The translations under genes and the position numbers were made by a program. Below, piece after piece: positions 1 to 4,854 of a stretch of 7,400 nucleotides of DNA (position 1 is its first letter; each line of letters opens with the position of its first letter). This DNA comes from Actinomycetota bacterium (GTDB lineage Bacteria > Actinomycetota > Thermoleophilia > Gaiellales > Gaiellaceae), in the NCBI GenBank assembly GCA_013698195.1, contig JACCVK010000264.1:1-7400 (forward strand), read 5' to 3'. The notes under the pieces are model-generated. The model saw only the letters and a list, made by a program, of their open reading frames with translations, ran no database searches and was not told where the DNA came from.

Positions 1-472
1 CGAGCTTCAGGTGCAGGGTGAGGTCTGCCTCGTCGCCGGGGAGGCCCGTCTCCGCGAAGCGCGGTGTCTGCCGCGTCGGCGTCGCGAAGCGTGCGTTGCC
101 GCGGCCGCCGGAGCCGCCCTTCGCGACGACGAGCCGCGCATGTGGGAAGGTGAGATCCGCGACAAGTCGCTCGTCGCCGTCAAACACCTGCGTGCCCAGC
201 GGGACTCGGATCTCGACATCGTCTCCGTCCGCTCCGTGCTTGCGGCTCCCGCGCCCGTTTCCGCCCTTACCCCCCTTGACCGTGCGGATACGCTGGAGCG
301 TGGACAGGTCTCGAAGGGCGGGCTCGGCTACGACAGTCACATCGCCGCCACGACCGCCGTCCCCGCCGTCGGGACCGCCTCTGGGGACGTACTTCTCACG
401 CCGGAAGCTGAGCCCCCCGTCGCCGCCGCGACCCGCCTCGACGCGGATCTGGGAACGATCGTAAAACGGCAC
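1..472 (-). CDS. obgE: GTPase ObgE/CgtA, N-terminal Obg domain (partial, cut by the window edge)
   Basis: Obg proteins are ribosome-associated GTPases that act late in 50S assembly and in stress signalling. Only the first 157 residues are present; the cut falls just before the P-loop G domain would begin. The visible part is the glycine-rich Obg fold: RVEAGRGGDGGLSF (residues 10-23), REKYVPRGGPDGGDGGRGGD (25-44), a second Gly/Lys-rich stretch KGGKGGNGRGSRKHG (66-80), and the typical GGSGGRGNARFATPTRQTP (119-137) followed by an E-x-G-x-x-G-D-E segment. The GTG start at 472 is chosen because the family begins a few residues before the YDR/I-x-V-x-A-G motif and GGAGG lies 6 bases upstream (479-483). 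The gap to the bL27 stop is 31 bases, so it is almost certainly in the rplU-rpmA-obg operon. The ribosome binding site lies within a short hairpin, described separately. Identity is very secure; the C-terminal domain type cannot be seen. Confidence 0.97.
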   Translation of the reverse strand, partial: MPFYDRSQIRVEAGRGGDGGLSFRREKYVPRGGPDGGDGGRGGDVTVVAEPALRDLSTLQRIRTVKGGKGGNGRGSRKHGADGDDVEIRVPLGTQVFDGDERLVADLTFPHARLVVAKGGSGGRGNARFATPTRQTPRFAETGLPGDEADLTLHLKL

Positions 473-492
473 CTCTCGCCTCCGGCGACGAG
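473..492 (-). promoter_or_regulatory. Short hairpin enclosing the obg ribosome binding site
   Basis: In the bL27-obg gap the mRNA can fold as CTC(G)TCGCC / GGCGAGAG, that is 5 bp plus 3 bp with one bulged G and a GGA loop. The stem ends exactly one base before the GTG start. The Shine-Dalgarno GGAGG lies in the loop and the 3' arm, so folding would partly hide it. The sequence is directly visible; a regulatory role, for example making obg translation depend on ribosomes arriving from rpmA, is inference. GC-rich DNA forms such stems often. Confidence 0.35.
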
Positions 493-503
493 TGCCTAGG
501 AGG

Positions 504-761
504 TCACTCCGCCGCGGCGGCGACCGACACGAAGCGCTTCTCGCCGCTTCGGCGGAACTCGACCGTGCCCTCGCGCAGAGCGAAGATCGTGTCGTCCCGC
601 CCGAGGCCTGCGCCGGCTCCCGGGCGAAACTTCGTGCCGCGCTGGCGGACGATGATCATCCCGGCCTTGACCGGCTGGCCGGCGAACACCTTGACCCCGA
701 GACGCTTCGACTGGGAGTCGCGGCCGTTCCGCGAGGAGCCGAGACCTTTCTTGTGCGCCAT
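504..761 (-). CDS. rpmA: 50S ribosomal protein bL27
   Basis: bL27 is a small basic protein of the large subunit whose N-terminus reaches toward the peptidyl-transferase centre. The 85-residue product matches the family length and starts MAHKKGLGSSRNGRDSQSKR, followed by LGVKVFAGQPVKAGMIIVRQ, R-GTKF and the GRDDTIFAL block (residues 54-62). There is no N-terminal leader ahead of the AHKKG motif, so it is not the Firmicutes type that is processed by a dedicated protease. The usual H-P-G-x-N-V-G loop reads RPGAGAGLG here, a mild departure. The ATG immediately follows the bL21 stop (TAGATG), and AAGGAGG at 770-776, inside the last bL21 codons, is spaced 8 bases from it. This fits tight co-translation of two proteins needed in equal amounts. 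The C-terminus is Ala-rich (VAAAAE). Confidence 0.98.
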   Translation of the reverse strand: MAHKKGLGSSRNGRDSQSKRLGVKVFAGQPVKAGMIIVRQRGTKFRPGAGAGLGRDDTIFALREGTVEFRRSGEKRFVSVAAAAE

Positions 762-1325
762 CTACGAATCCTCCTTCGCTGCAATCGCCGACTCGAGCGC
801 GGCGAGCGCGCCTTTGCGCTTGCCGTGGCCCTGCTCGTACTCGAGCGCCGCGGCGAGCATCGGCGCGTTCCAATCCGACGCTGCGTCCTTGATCTCGGCG
901 ACCGTCATCTCCTCGTAGTTCGCCGGCATGCCCTTGGGCCTGTCGGCTGACTTGTCGGCGACCCTCTCCGTCTGCTCGTCTCTCGCGGCCGCCTTCTCGG
1001 CAGGCCGCTTCGCCGAGTACTTCGCTCCACCGATCGACTCGATCTCGATCTGCGTCAAGGACGCACGGAAGCCCGTGTGCCGGCGATAACCGGTGCGCTT
1101 CTTGTACTTGCCGATCCGGATCTTCGGCCCCTTCACGCCACCCAGCACGCGCGCAGTCACGTTGACGTCGGCGGGCGCGAGCGCAGGCGGGCCGGCTCCG
1201 CCGACGAGGAGCACGTCCGGCGAGAACGTGTCGCCGTCGTCCGCGGCGAGCCGGTCCACGAGCAACCGCTCCCCTTCACGGACGCGGTACTGCTTCCCGG
1301 CGACTTTGATGATGGCGTAGGTCAT
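762..1325 (-). CDS. rplU: 50S ribosomal protein bL21 with a long C-terminal extension
   Basis: bL21 binds 23S rRNA and is an early assembly protein. Residues 1-100 are the canonical protein: MTYAIIKVAGKQYRVREGER, GDTFSPDVLLVGG, then GPKIRIGKYKKRTGYRRHTG and the closing TQIEIESI. Typical bL21 is about 100-105 residues; this one has 187. Residues about 101-134 are a charged linker rich in K, R, E and A, and 135-187 look like a folded helical hairpin (YEEMTVAEIKDAASDW, then LEYEQGHGKRKGALAALESA). The ATG at 1325 is chosen because the family starts at this M-x-Y-A-I-I-K. An in-frame GTG at 1373 would add 16 unrelated residues and also lacks a ribosome site. No Shine-Dalgarno sequence is apparent before 1325, which is odd for a ribosomal protein gene and may relate to the structured leader. 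The extension could be an auxiliary RNA- or protein-binding module; its role is unknown. Confidence 0.97.
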   Translation of the reverse strand: MTYAIIKVAGKQYRVREGERLLVDRLAADDGDTFSPDVLLVGGAGPPALAPADVNVTARVLGGVKGPKIRIGKYKKRTGYRRHTGFRASLTQIEIESIGGAKYSAKRPAEKAAARDEQTERVADKSADRPKGMPANYEEMTVAEIKDAASDWNAPMLAAALEYEQGHGKRKGALAALESAIAAKEDS

Positions 1326-1437
1326 TGGCTTCGAGAGAACGCCCGTGAGTGGTGAGACACGCTCGTGAAACACAGCCTGGATCAGATTGAAGCCTGACCC
1401 TTTTGCGAATCGCGTTCCGCGAGGCTGCGAGCCGCAA
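1326..1437 (-). promoter_or_regulatory. Structured leader upstream of rplU, candidate ribosomal-protein leader
   Basis: The 171 bases between the rne stop and the rplU start hold several compact stems in the mRNA sense. An outer pair TTGCG / CGCAA (1433-1437 with 1403-1407) encloses two adjacent hairpins, GGCT-CGC-AGCC (1423-1433) and TCGCG-GAA-CGCGA (1410-1422); one base is shared between the outer stem and the first hairpin, so one of the two must lose a pair. Two bases later comes GGGTCAG / CTGATCC with an 8-base loop (1379-1400; one G-U pair). The remaining 50-odd bases before the ATG contain only a weak CGTG/CACG stem and no Shine-Dalgarno site. Autoregulation of bL21 operons through leaders is known in other phyla; that this leader does so is inference. 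Confidence 0.4.
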
Positions 1438-1438
1438 G

Positions 1439-1444
1439 ATGATA
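1439..1444 (-). promoter_or_regulatory. Possible -10 element (TATCAT) upstream of rplU
   Basis: TATCAT matches the TATAAT consensus at five of six positions and stands out in GC-rich sequence 114 bases before the rplU start. No good -35 hexamer lies 16-18 bases upstream; the nearest TTGACA-like sequence, CTGACG, is only 13 bases away. If used, transcription would start near 1432, which would remove most of the 5' arm of the outer leader stem, so the promoter and the full leader fold are partly exclusive. Transcription through from rne is the alternative. Confidence 0.3.
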
Positions 1445-1496
1445 GCGGAGTGCCCAGCGTCAGGTGCCGGCGTTCAGCGCTGCGCCAGGCGCGGCT

Positions 1497-4397
1497 TCAG
1501 GGTCCTGGGGAACCCGTGCGTGGACGCGAGCGCGAGTCGAAATCCTCGATCCATTCAGACATCGGCACGTACTCCTGCTTGCCCTCCTGGGCGCCTTCCT
1601 GGGCGCCCTCATGCCTGTCCTCGTGCCTGTCCTCGTGCTTGCGCTCCTCGGCTTCCCCTTCCGCGTCGACGACCTCGGTCGCTGGTTGCGCCGCCGGCGC
1701 GTCGGCTACGGCCACGGCGGTCGCGCCGTTCGTCGCGGGCTTACGGCGCTTTCGGCCGCCCCGCGTACCGCGCCTGGTGCGCTTCTTCTTGGGTGCTCCG
1801 TCGGCCTCTGCGCTCTCGGCGACCGGCTCGGCTTCGAGCTCCGTCGCGGCGCTCGTGGGGTCGGCCACCGCAGGCACTGCCTCGTCGGGCTCCGTCCGCA
1901 CAGGCTCGGTCCGCTCAGCCTGGGATGCGACACCCAGGTCGGGCGGCGGCATGTGGATCGTGGGGGTGCCGCGAGCACCGTTTCCGGCCGCAGCATCGCC
2001 TTCACCTTCGGGCACGTCTGACGCCGCGGGCTTCTTCTTCCGGCCCTTGCCACCGCGAGACCCGCGGCGGGTGCGTTTCTTCGCCGGCGCAGAGTCAGTG
2101 GCCACCTCGTCAGCTCCCGACTCGGCTTCCGCGGCAACTCCGAGCTCGACGTCGTCCTCGACCTCGAGCTCGACCTCGAGCTCCAGCTCGGACTCTGGCT
2201 CGGTCGTCGGCTCAGCAGCAGGCGTGTCGGCCGGCGTGTCGGCCGTCTTCTTGCGGCTCGGGGGTCGCGTGGGCTTCTCGGCCTCCGCCTCGAACGTGAT
2301 CCCGCCGTCCGCGGCCACCAGTTCAGCGGGCAGACCGAACGCTATCCCGTCGAGGACGCGCCCGATGGTCACCGAGATCTTCTTGCCGACGAGCTTGGCC
2401 GCGTCGGCGACGACGATGTCGTAACCGTCGAGCTTCGCCACCCCCGCGCCTGCGTCGTAGAGCCCAACCTCCACGAGCTTCACCGAGATCGTCTCGTCCT
2501 CTGCGAACGGCGCGGTCGGCTTGAGCGCGTCGAGCTTGCCCTGCTCGAGCAGCTCAAAGTGATCGAGGTGAAGGTGGCCACTCTCGGCTGCGACGAGGAA
2601 AAACCTGCGCCGAGCCGCCGCCTCGATCGCGGCCAGCCGTCCTCCGCCGGGCCCGACGAGCAATGACAGCACGCGCGGGTGGACGGCAACGCGGAAGGCT
2701 TGAGCGCGTGCTCCGCCCGCGGCCAGCGTGCGCAAACGCCTCTCGATGTCGATCGCCATCGTCTCGTCTGAGACCACGAAGCCGTCGCCCTCGCAGATCG
2801 GACACCTACGCGTGAGGATCTCGCGCGGGCCGTCCGTGACGTTCTGCCGCGTCATCTCGACGAGCCCGAGGGGCGAGATCTCGACGACGTAGGTCTTCGT
2901 TCGGTCGCGTTCCAGCTCCGTGCGAAGCGCCTCCTCGACCGTCTCCCGGTTCTTCGGGTTCGACATGTCGATGAAGTCGATGACGATGATCCCACCGATG
3001 TCGCGCAGCCGGAGCTGACGCACGACCTCCTTTACGGCCTCGAGGTTGTTCTTCACGATCGTGTCCTCGAGCCTGCCCGCGGACGCCTTGCCGCGCGAGC
3101 CGACGAAGCGGCCCGTGTTGACGTCGATCACGGTGAACGCCTCGGCGTAGTCGAAGATGAGATAGCCGCCCGAGGGCAGATTGACCCGCCGTTCGAGCGT
3201 GGACTGGATCTCCTTGTCCACCCCGTACGCCTCGAACAGCGGCGCCTTCTCGCGATAGCGCTGAACGCGCTCGATCATGTGCGGCGAGGTCTTCTTGAGG
3301 TAGCTGACGATGCGCCTGTGCGTGCGATCGTCGTCGATCAGCGCGCTCGAGAAGTCCCCGGCGAAGAGATCGCGGACGATTCGCAGTGGGAGCTCCGCCT
3401 CCTCGTAGACGATGCTCGGCGCGGTCGCGCCGTTTGCCTTGGTCTGAATCGTCTTCCAGAGACGCTGGAGGAAGACGAGGTCGCGCTCGATGTCCTCCGC
3501 TGACGCGCCCTCGGCAGCCGTCCGCACGATGATCCCTCCGCCCTTGGCGTCGAGAGCCCTGACGATCTCCTTGAGCCGCGCGCGCTCGTCATCCTCGAGC
3601 CGACGCGAGACCCCGTAACCCTCGCCATTCGGGACGTATACGAGGAAGCGCCCCGGGAGCGAGATCTCGGTGGTCAAGCGTGCTCCCTTGGACTTCATCG
3701 GATCCTTCACCGCCTGCACGAGAACGGTCTCGCCGCGGCGGATCAGGTCCTGGATCTTCTTTGCGCCCTTCCGGCCCTCGAGCTCGGGTCCGACGATCTC
3801 GTCCACGTAGAGAAAACCGTTCTTCTCGAGCCCGATCTCGACGAACGCCGCCTCCATGCCCGGGAGGACGTTGTCGACCACGCCGAGGTAGATGTTCCCG
3901 GCGATCGATCGCCGCTCTGGCCGCTCGAGGTACACCTCGGCGACGCGGTCGTCCTCGAGGACCGCGACTCGTTGCTCGCCGACGTCGACCGAGATGACGA
4001 GATCGCGCTTCGCGGCTGGTAGTGGAGCGCGGCGGGTCGGCGTCCGTCGCCGGCCACTCTTGGACGCACGACGATCCTGGGTCGGCCTCCGCTCTTGCTT
4101 CCGCTCCGGACGCCCGCGAGCGGGCTCCTTCGCGTCTGTCTTGTCCGGCGTCGTCGCGGACGCGGCTACGGCCGCATCAGCCGGGTCGCTCGTCTGCACT
4201 GTCTTCTTCTTTCCGCGCCCCCCGCGGCTTCCGCGGCGACGCCTTTTCTTCACCGGATCCGTCGCCTCTTGCGGCGCTACGGGATCCTGCTGAAGCTCAG
4301 GTCGACCGGGTTCCTCCGGTGCGACCTCCACTGCCGCGACGGTAGTCGTCGCGGACTCCTTCGGCTTCCGGCCGAAGCGAAACCACTGTCTTGCCAA
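1497..4397 (-). CDS. rne: Ribonuclease E/G family endoribonuclease with disordered basic and acidic arms
   Basis: Single-strand-specific endoribonuclease of mRNA decay and rRNA processing (966 aa). Residues 1-130 are a low-complexity arm with a KKRRRRGSRGGRGKKK block (50-65). The S1 RNA-binding domain spans about 165-250 (GNIYLGVVDNVLPGMEAAFV, then GARLTTEISLPGRFLVYVP). The catalytic DNase I-like region carries VIDVNTGRF with D425 and N427, and IIVIDFIDM with D474, the counterparts of E. coli D303, N305 and D346. CPICEGDG (C532, C535) is the zinc link. Residues about 634-693 resemble a TRAM-like beta-barrel. From 705 the tail is disordered: acidic ELELEVELEVEDD (737-749), two more basic RGG blocks (773-790, 870-887), HEDR/EGAQ repeats (921-939) and a closing YVPMSEWIEDFD island. 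The TTG start at 4397 has AGAGGAGA upstream (4406-4413, GGAG core spaced 9 bases) and no alternative ATG before the S1 domain. RNase E versus RNase G naming is loose in this phylum. Confidence 0.96.
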   Translation of the reverse strand: MARQWFRFGRKPKESATTTVAAVEVAPEEPGRPELQQDPVAPQEATDPVKKRRRRGSRGGRGKKKTVQTSDPADAAVAASATTPDKTDAKEPARGRPERKQERRPTQDRRASKSGRRRTPTRRAPLPAAKRDLVISVDVGEQRVAVLEDDRVAEVYLERPERRSIAGNIYLGVVDNVLPGMEAAFVEIGLEKNGFLYVDEIVGPELEGRKGAKKIQDLIRRGETVLVQAVKDPMKSKGARLTTEISLPGRFLVYVPNGEGYGVSRRLEDDERARLKEIVRALDAKGGGIIVRTAAEGASAEDIERDLVFLQRLWKTIQTKANGATAPSIVYEEAELPLRIVRDLFAGDFSSALIDDDRTHRRIVSYLKKTSPHMIERVQRYREKAPLFEAYGVDKEIQSTLERRVNLPSGGYLIFDYAEAFTVIDVNTGRFVGSRGKASAGRLEDTIVKNNLEAVKEVVRQLRLRDIGGIIVIDFIDMSNPKNRETVEEALRTELERDRTKTYVVEISPLGLVEMTRQNVTDGPREILTRRCPICEGDGFVVSDETMAIDIERRLRTLAAGGARAQAFRVAVHPRVLSLLVGPGGGRLAAIEAAARRRFFLVAAESGHLHLDHFELLEQGKLDALKPTAPFAEDETISVKLVEVGLYDAGAGVAKLDGYDIVVADAAKLVGKKISVTIGRVLDGIAFGLPAELVAADGGITFEAEAEKPTRPPSRKKTADTPADTPAAEPTTEPESELELEVELEVEDDVELGVAAEAESGADEVATDSAPAKKRTRRGSRGGKGRKKKPAASDVPEGEGDAAAGNGARGTPTIHMPPPDLGVASQAERTEPVRTEPDEAVPAVADPTSAATELEAEPVAESAEADGAPKKKRTRRGTRGGRKRRKPATNGATAVAVADAPAAQPATEVVDAEGEAEERKHEDRHEDRHEGAQEGAQEGKQEYVPMSEWIEDFDSRSRPRTGSPGP
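1585..1641 (-). repeat. 12-bp near-tandem repeats in the rne 3' end
   Basis: Two back-to-back copies of tcctgggcgcc(t/c) (1585-1596 and 1597-1608, plus-strand reading) and two of tcctcgtgc(c/t)tg (1618-1629 and 1630-1641) flank a 9-base partial unit. They encode HEDRHEDRHEGAQEGAQEG near the RNase E C-terminus. The frame is kept because the unit is a multiple of three. This looks like slippage-driven growth of a disordered tail. Confidence 0.75.
1737..1790 (-). other. RNase E basic RGG block, third copy (residues 870-887)
   Basis: Encodes KKKRTRRGTRGGRKRRKP, a near copy of the blocks at residues 50-65 and 773-790 of the same protein. Such Arg/Gly clusters commonly bind RNA in RNase E tails; function here is inferred. 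Confidence 0.7.
2031..2081 (-). other. RNase E basic RGG block, second copy (residues 773-789)
   Basis: Encodes KKRTRRGSRGGKGRKKK, sharing the core K-K-R-x-R-R-G-[ST]-R-G-G with the other two blocks. It sits between acidic segments, giving alternating charge along the tail. Confidence 0.7.
2160..2183 (-). repeat. Perfect 12-bp tandem duplication in rne (acidic segment)
   Basis: gacctcgagctc occurs twice in a row on the plus strand (2160-2171 and 2172-2183), encoding ELEV twice within the acidic run around residues 737-746 of RNase E. In-frame and therefore tolerated; probably a slippage product. Confidence 0.75.
4203..4253 (-). other. RNase E basic RGG block, first copy (residues 49-65, N-terminal arm)
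   Basis: Encodes VKKRRRRGSRGGRGKKK, placed before the S1 domain, whereas the two sister blocks lie after the catalytic core. The nuclease core is therefore flanked on both sides by the same type of predicted RNA-binding cluster. Confidence 0.7.
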
Positions 4398-4432
4398 GGT
4401 ATGAATCTCCTCTGGTTGTCGCGCGCGTGAAA

Positions 4433-4453
4433 GGAGACGCCCCAGGCGTCTCC
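4433..4453 (-). promoter_or_regulatory. Perfect 9-bp stem-loop in the rne 5' leader
   Basis: GGAGACGCC and GGCGTCTCC pair perfectly around a 3-base TGG loop, followed by only three T residues, so it is a poor intrinsic terminator. If the TTGACA promoter is used, the stem begins within about ten bases of the mRNA 5' end. The 5' arm contains GGAGA, the same five bases as the rne Shine-Dalgarno core (4406-4410), so the TCTCC of the 3' arm could pair with either. RNase E autoregulates through its leader in E. coli; the same is inferred as possible here. Confidence 0.55.
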
Positions 4454-4465
4454 ATCGCGCTGCGT

Positions 4466-4494
4466 GTATTGAAACTTCTGGCCATGATTGTCAA
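4466..4494 (-). promoter_or_regulatory. Candidate promoter for rne (TTGACA element)
   Basis: A perfect TTGACA at 4489-4494 is the only consensus -35 hexamer noticed in the non-coding gaps. The -10 is less clear: TTCAAT (4468-4473) follows after 15 bases and CAATAC (4466-4471) after 17. The position, about 70-97 bases before the rne TTG start and after the upstream gene has ended, suits a separate rne promoter. The 165-base gap between the small gene and rne otherwise holds the leader stem and the hairpin after the small gene. Confidence 0.5.
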
Positions 4495-4546
4495 GGCTGG
4501 CTCCCAGGGTACCAGGAGGCTCCGTCGACCCGGTGTCGCGACCCCG

Positions 4547-4561
4547 TGTCCGAGGCGGACA
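4547..4561 (-). terminator. Small hairpin just after the 64-aa gene
   Basis: TGTCCG-CCT-CGGACA forms a perfect 6-bp stem one base after the TGA stop. No T tract follows; instead comes GTCGCGAC, itself a palindrome. It may slow RNA polymerase or protect the 3' end, but it is too short and U-less to call a terminator with confidence. Confidence 0.25.
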
Positions 4562-4562
4562 G

Positions 4563-4757
4563 TCAGGCTGCCGCGGGCCGGAGACGGGATCTCCGCGCCC
4601 GAACGGCCCGTAGGCGTTGAGAGAGCCGCGCCCACGCCCACGGCTCGACTTCCCCGTACCGGTTCTCGCTCTGGCCACGCGTCGCCTCGAGGTACTCGAA
4701 CCAGGCGTCGGCCTCTTCGAGCTGAAGCAGCTCCTCGGCCAGCTCGGTATTCGGCAT
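4563..4757 (-). CDS. Uncharacterised 64-aa charged protein
   Basis: I do not recognise this protein. It is 64 residues: a conserved-looking acidic amphipathic helix ELAEELLQLEEADAWFEYLE (5-24), a short loop TRGQSENRYGEVEPWAWA with three aromatic positions, and a very basic helix RLSQRLRAVRARRSRLR (44-60) ending PAAA. No signal peptide, membrane segment or cysteine. The ATG at 4757 is chosen because GGGAGGAG lies directly before it (GGAGG core 4762-4766, spacing 4) and because upstream residues in the same frame turn into Arg/Ser/Pro-rich noise that overlaps the 263-aa gene. The strong ribosome site, acidic-to-basic helical pattern and unusually high Trp/Tyr/Phe content argue that it is real. 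It sits 97 bases after the 263-aa gene and 165 bases before rne. A helical adaptor that dimerises or binds nucleic acid is possible but is only a guess. Confidence 0.72.
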   Translation of the reverse strand: MPNTELAEELLQLEEADAWFEYLEATRGQSENRYGEVEPWAWARLSQRLRAVRARRSRLRPAAA

Positions 4758-4803
4758 CGCTCCTCCCATTGGCACGTCGCTCGACTCCAGGCCGGTACGG
4801 CGC

Positions 4804-4839
4804 GATCCTAGGTCCCGGCCCGGACGGACCAGGAGGATC
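4804..4839 (-). terminator. Long imperfect stem after the 263-aa gene, possible terminator or processing site
   Basis: Fifteen bases after the TAG stop, GATCCT and GGTCC pair with GGACC and AGGATC (11 bp, interrupted by a CCT/T internal loop) around a 10-base GC-rich loop. No U run follows, so it is not a textbook intrinsic terminator. High-GC actinobacteria often show U-less stems at gene ends, so it may mark the end of the mrdA-rodA transcript or a stabilised 3' end. It occupies the middle of the 97-base gap; I see no clear promoter in the rest of that gap. Confidence 0.45.
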
Positions 4840-4854
4840 GAGCTGCTGCTCGTC

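Noticed and set aside
11..499. Two overlapping plus-strand frames of about 150 residues at the left edge
   Set aside because: The minus strand here encodes an unmistakable Obg domain. The plus-strand translations are Arg/Ala/Pro-rich noise typical of high-GC antisense frames.
1326..1373. Longer bL21 starting at GTG 1373
   Set aside because: The added 16 residues match no bL21 N-terminus and no ribosome site precedes the GTG. The family begins at the ATG at 1325.
1585..2183. Short tandem repeats as a CRISPR array or mobile element
   Set aside because: Units are 12 bp, without spacers, in frame, and encode low-complexity protein sequence.
1387..2424. Long plus-strand open frame rich in Ser, Thr and Ala
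   Set aside because: It lies antisense to the RNase E tail and its Ser runs mirror the Glu/Leu/Val codons on the other strand. No domain and no ribosome site.
4433..4453. The rne leader stem as an intrinsic terminator
   Set aside because: Only three T residues follow, and it lies just downstream of a TTGACA element and upstream of a good ribosome site, so a leader role is more likely.
4277..4678. Minus-strand frames crossing the small gene, the gap and the start of rne
   Set aside because: They overlap two better-supported genes in other frames and would read through the promoter and leader stem. Composition is random-looking.
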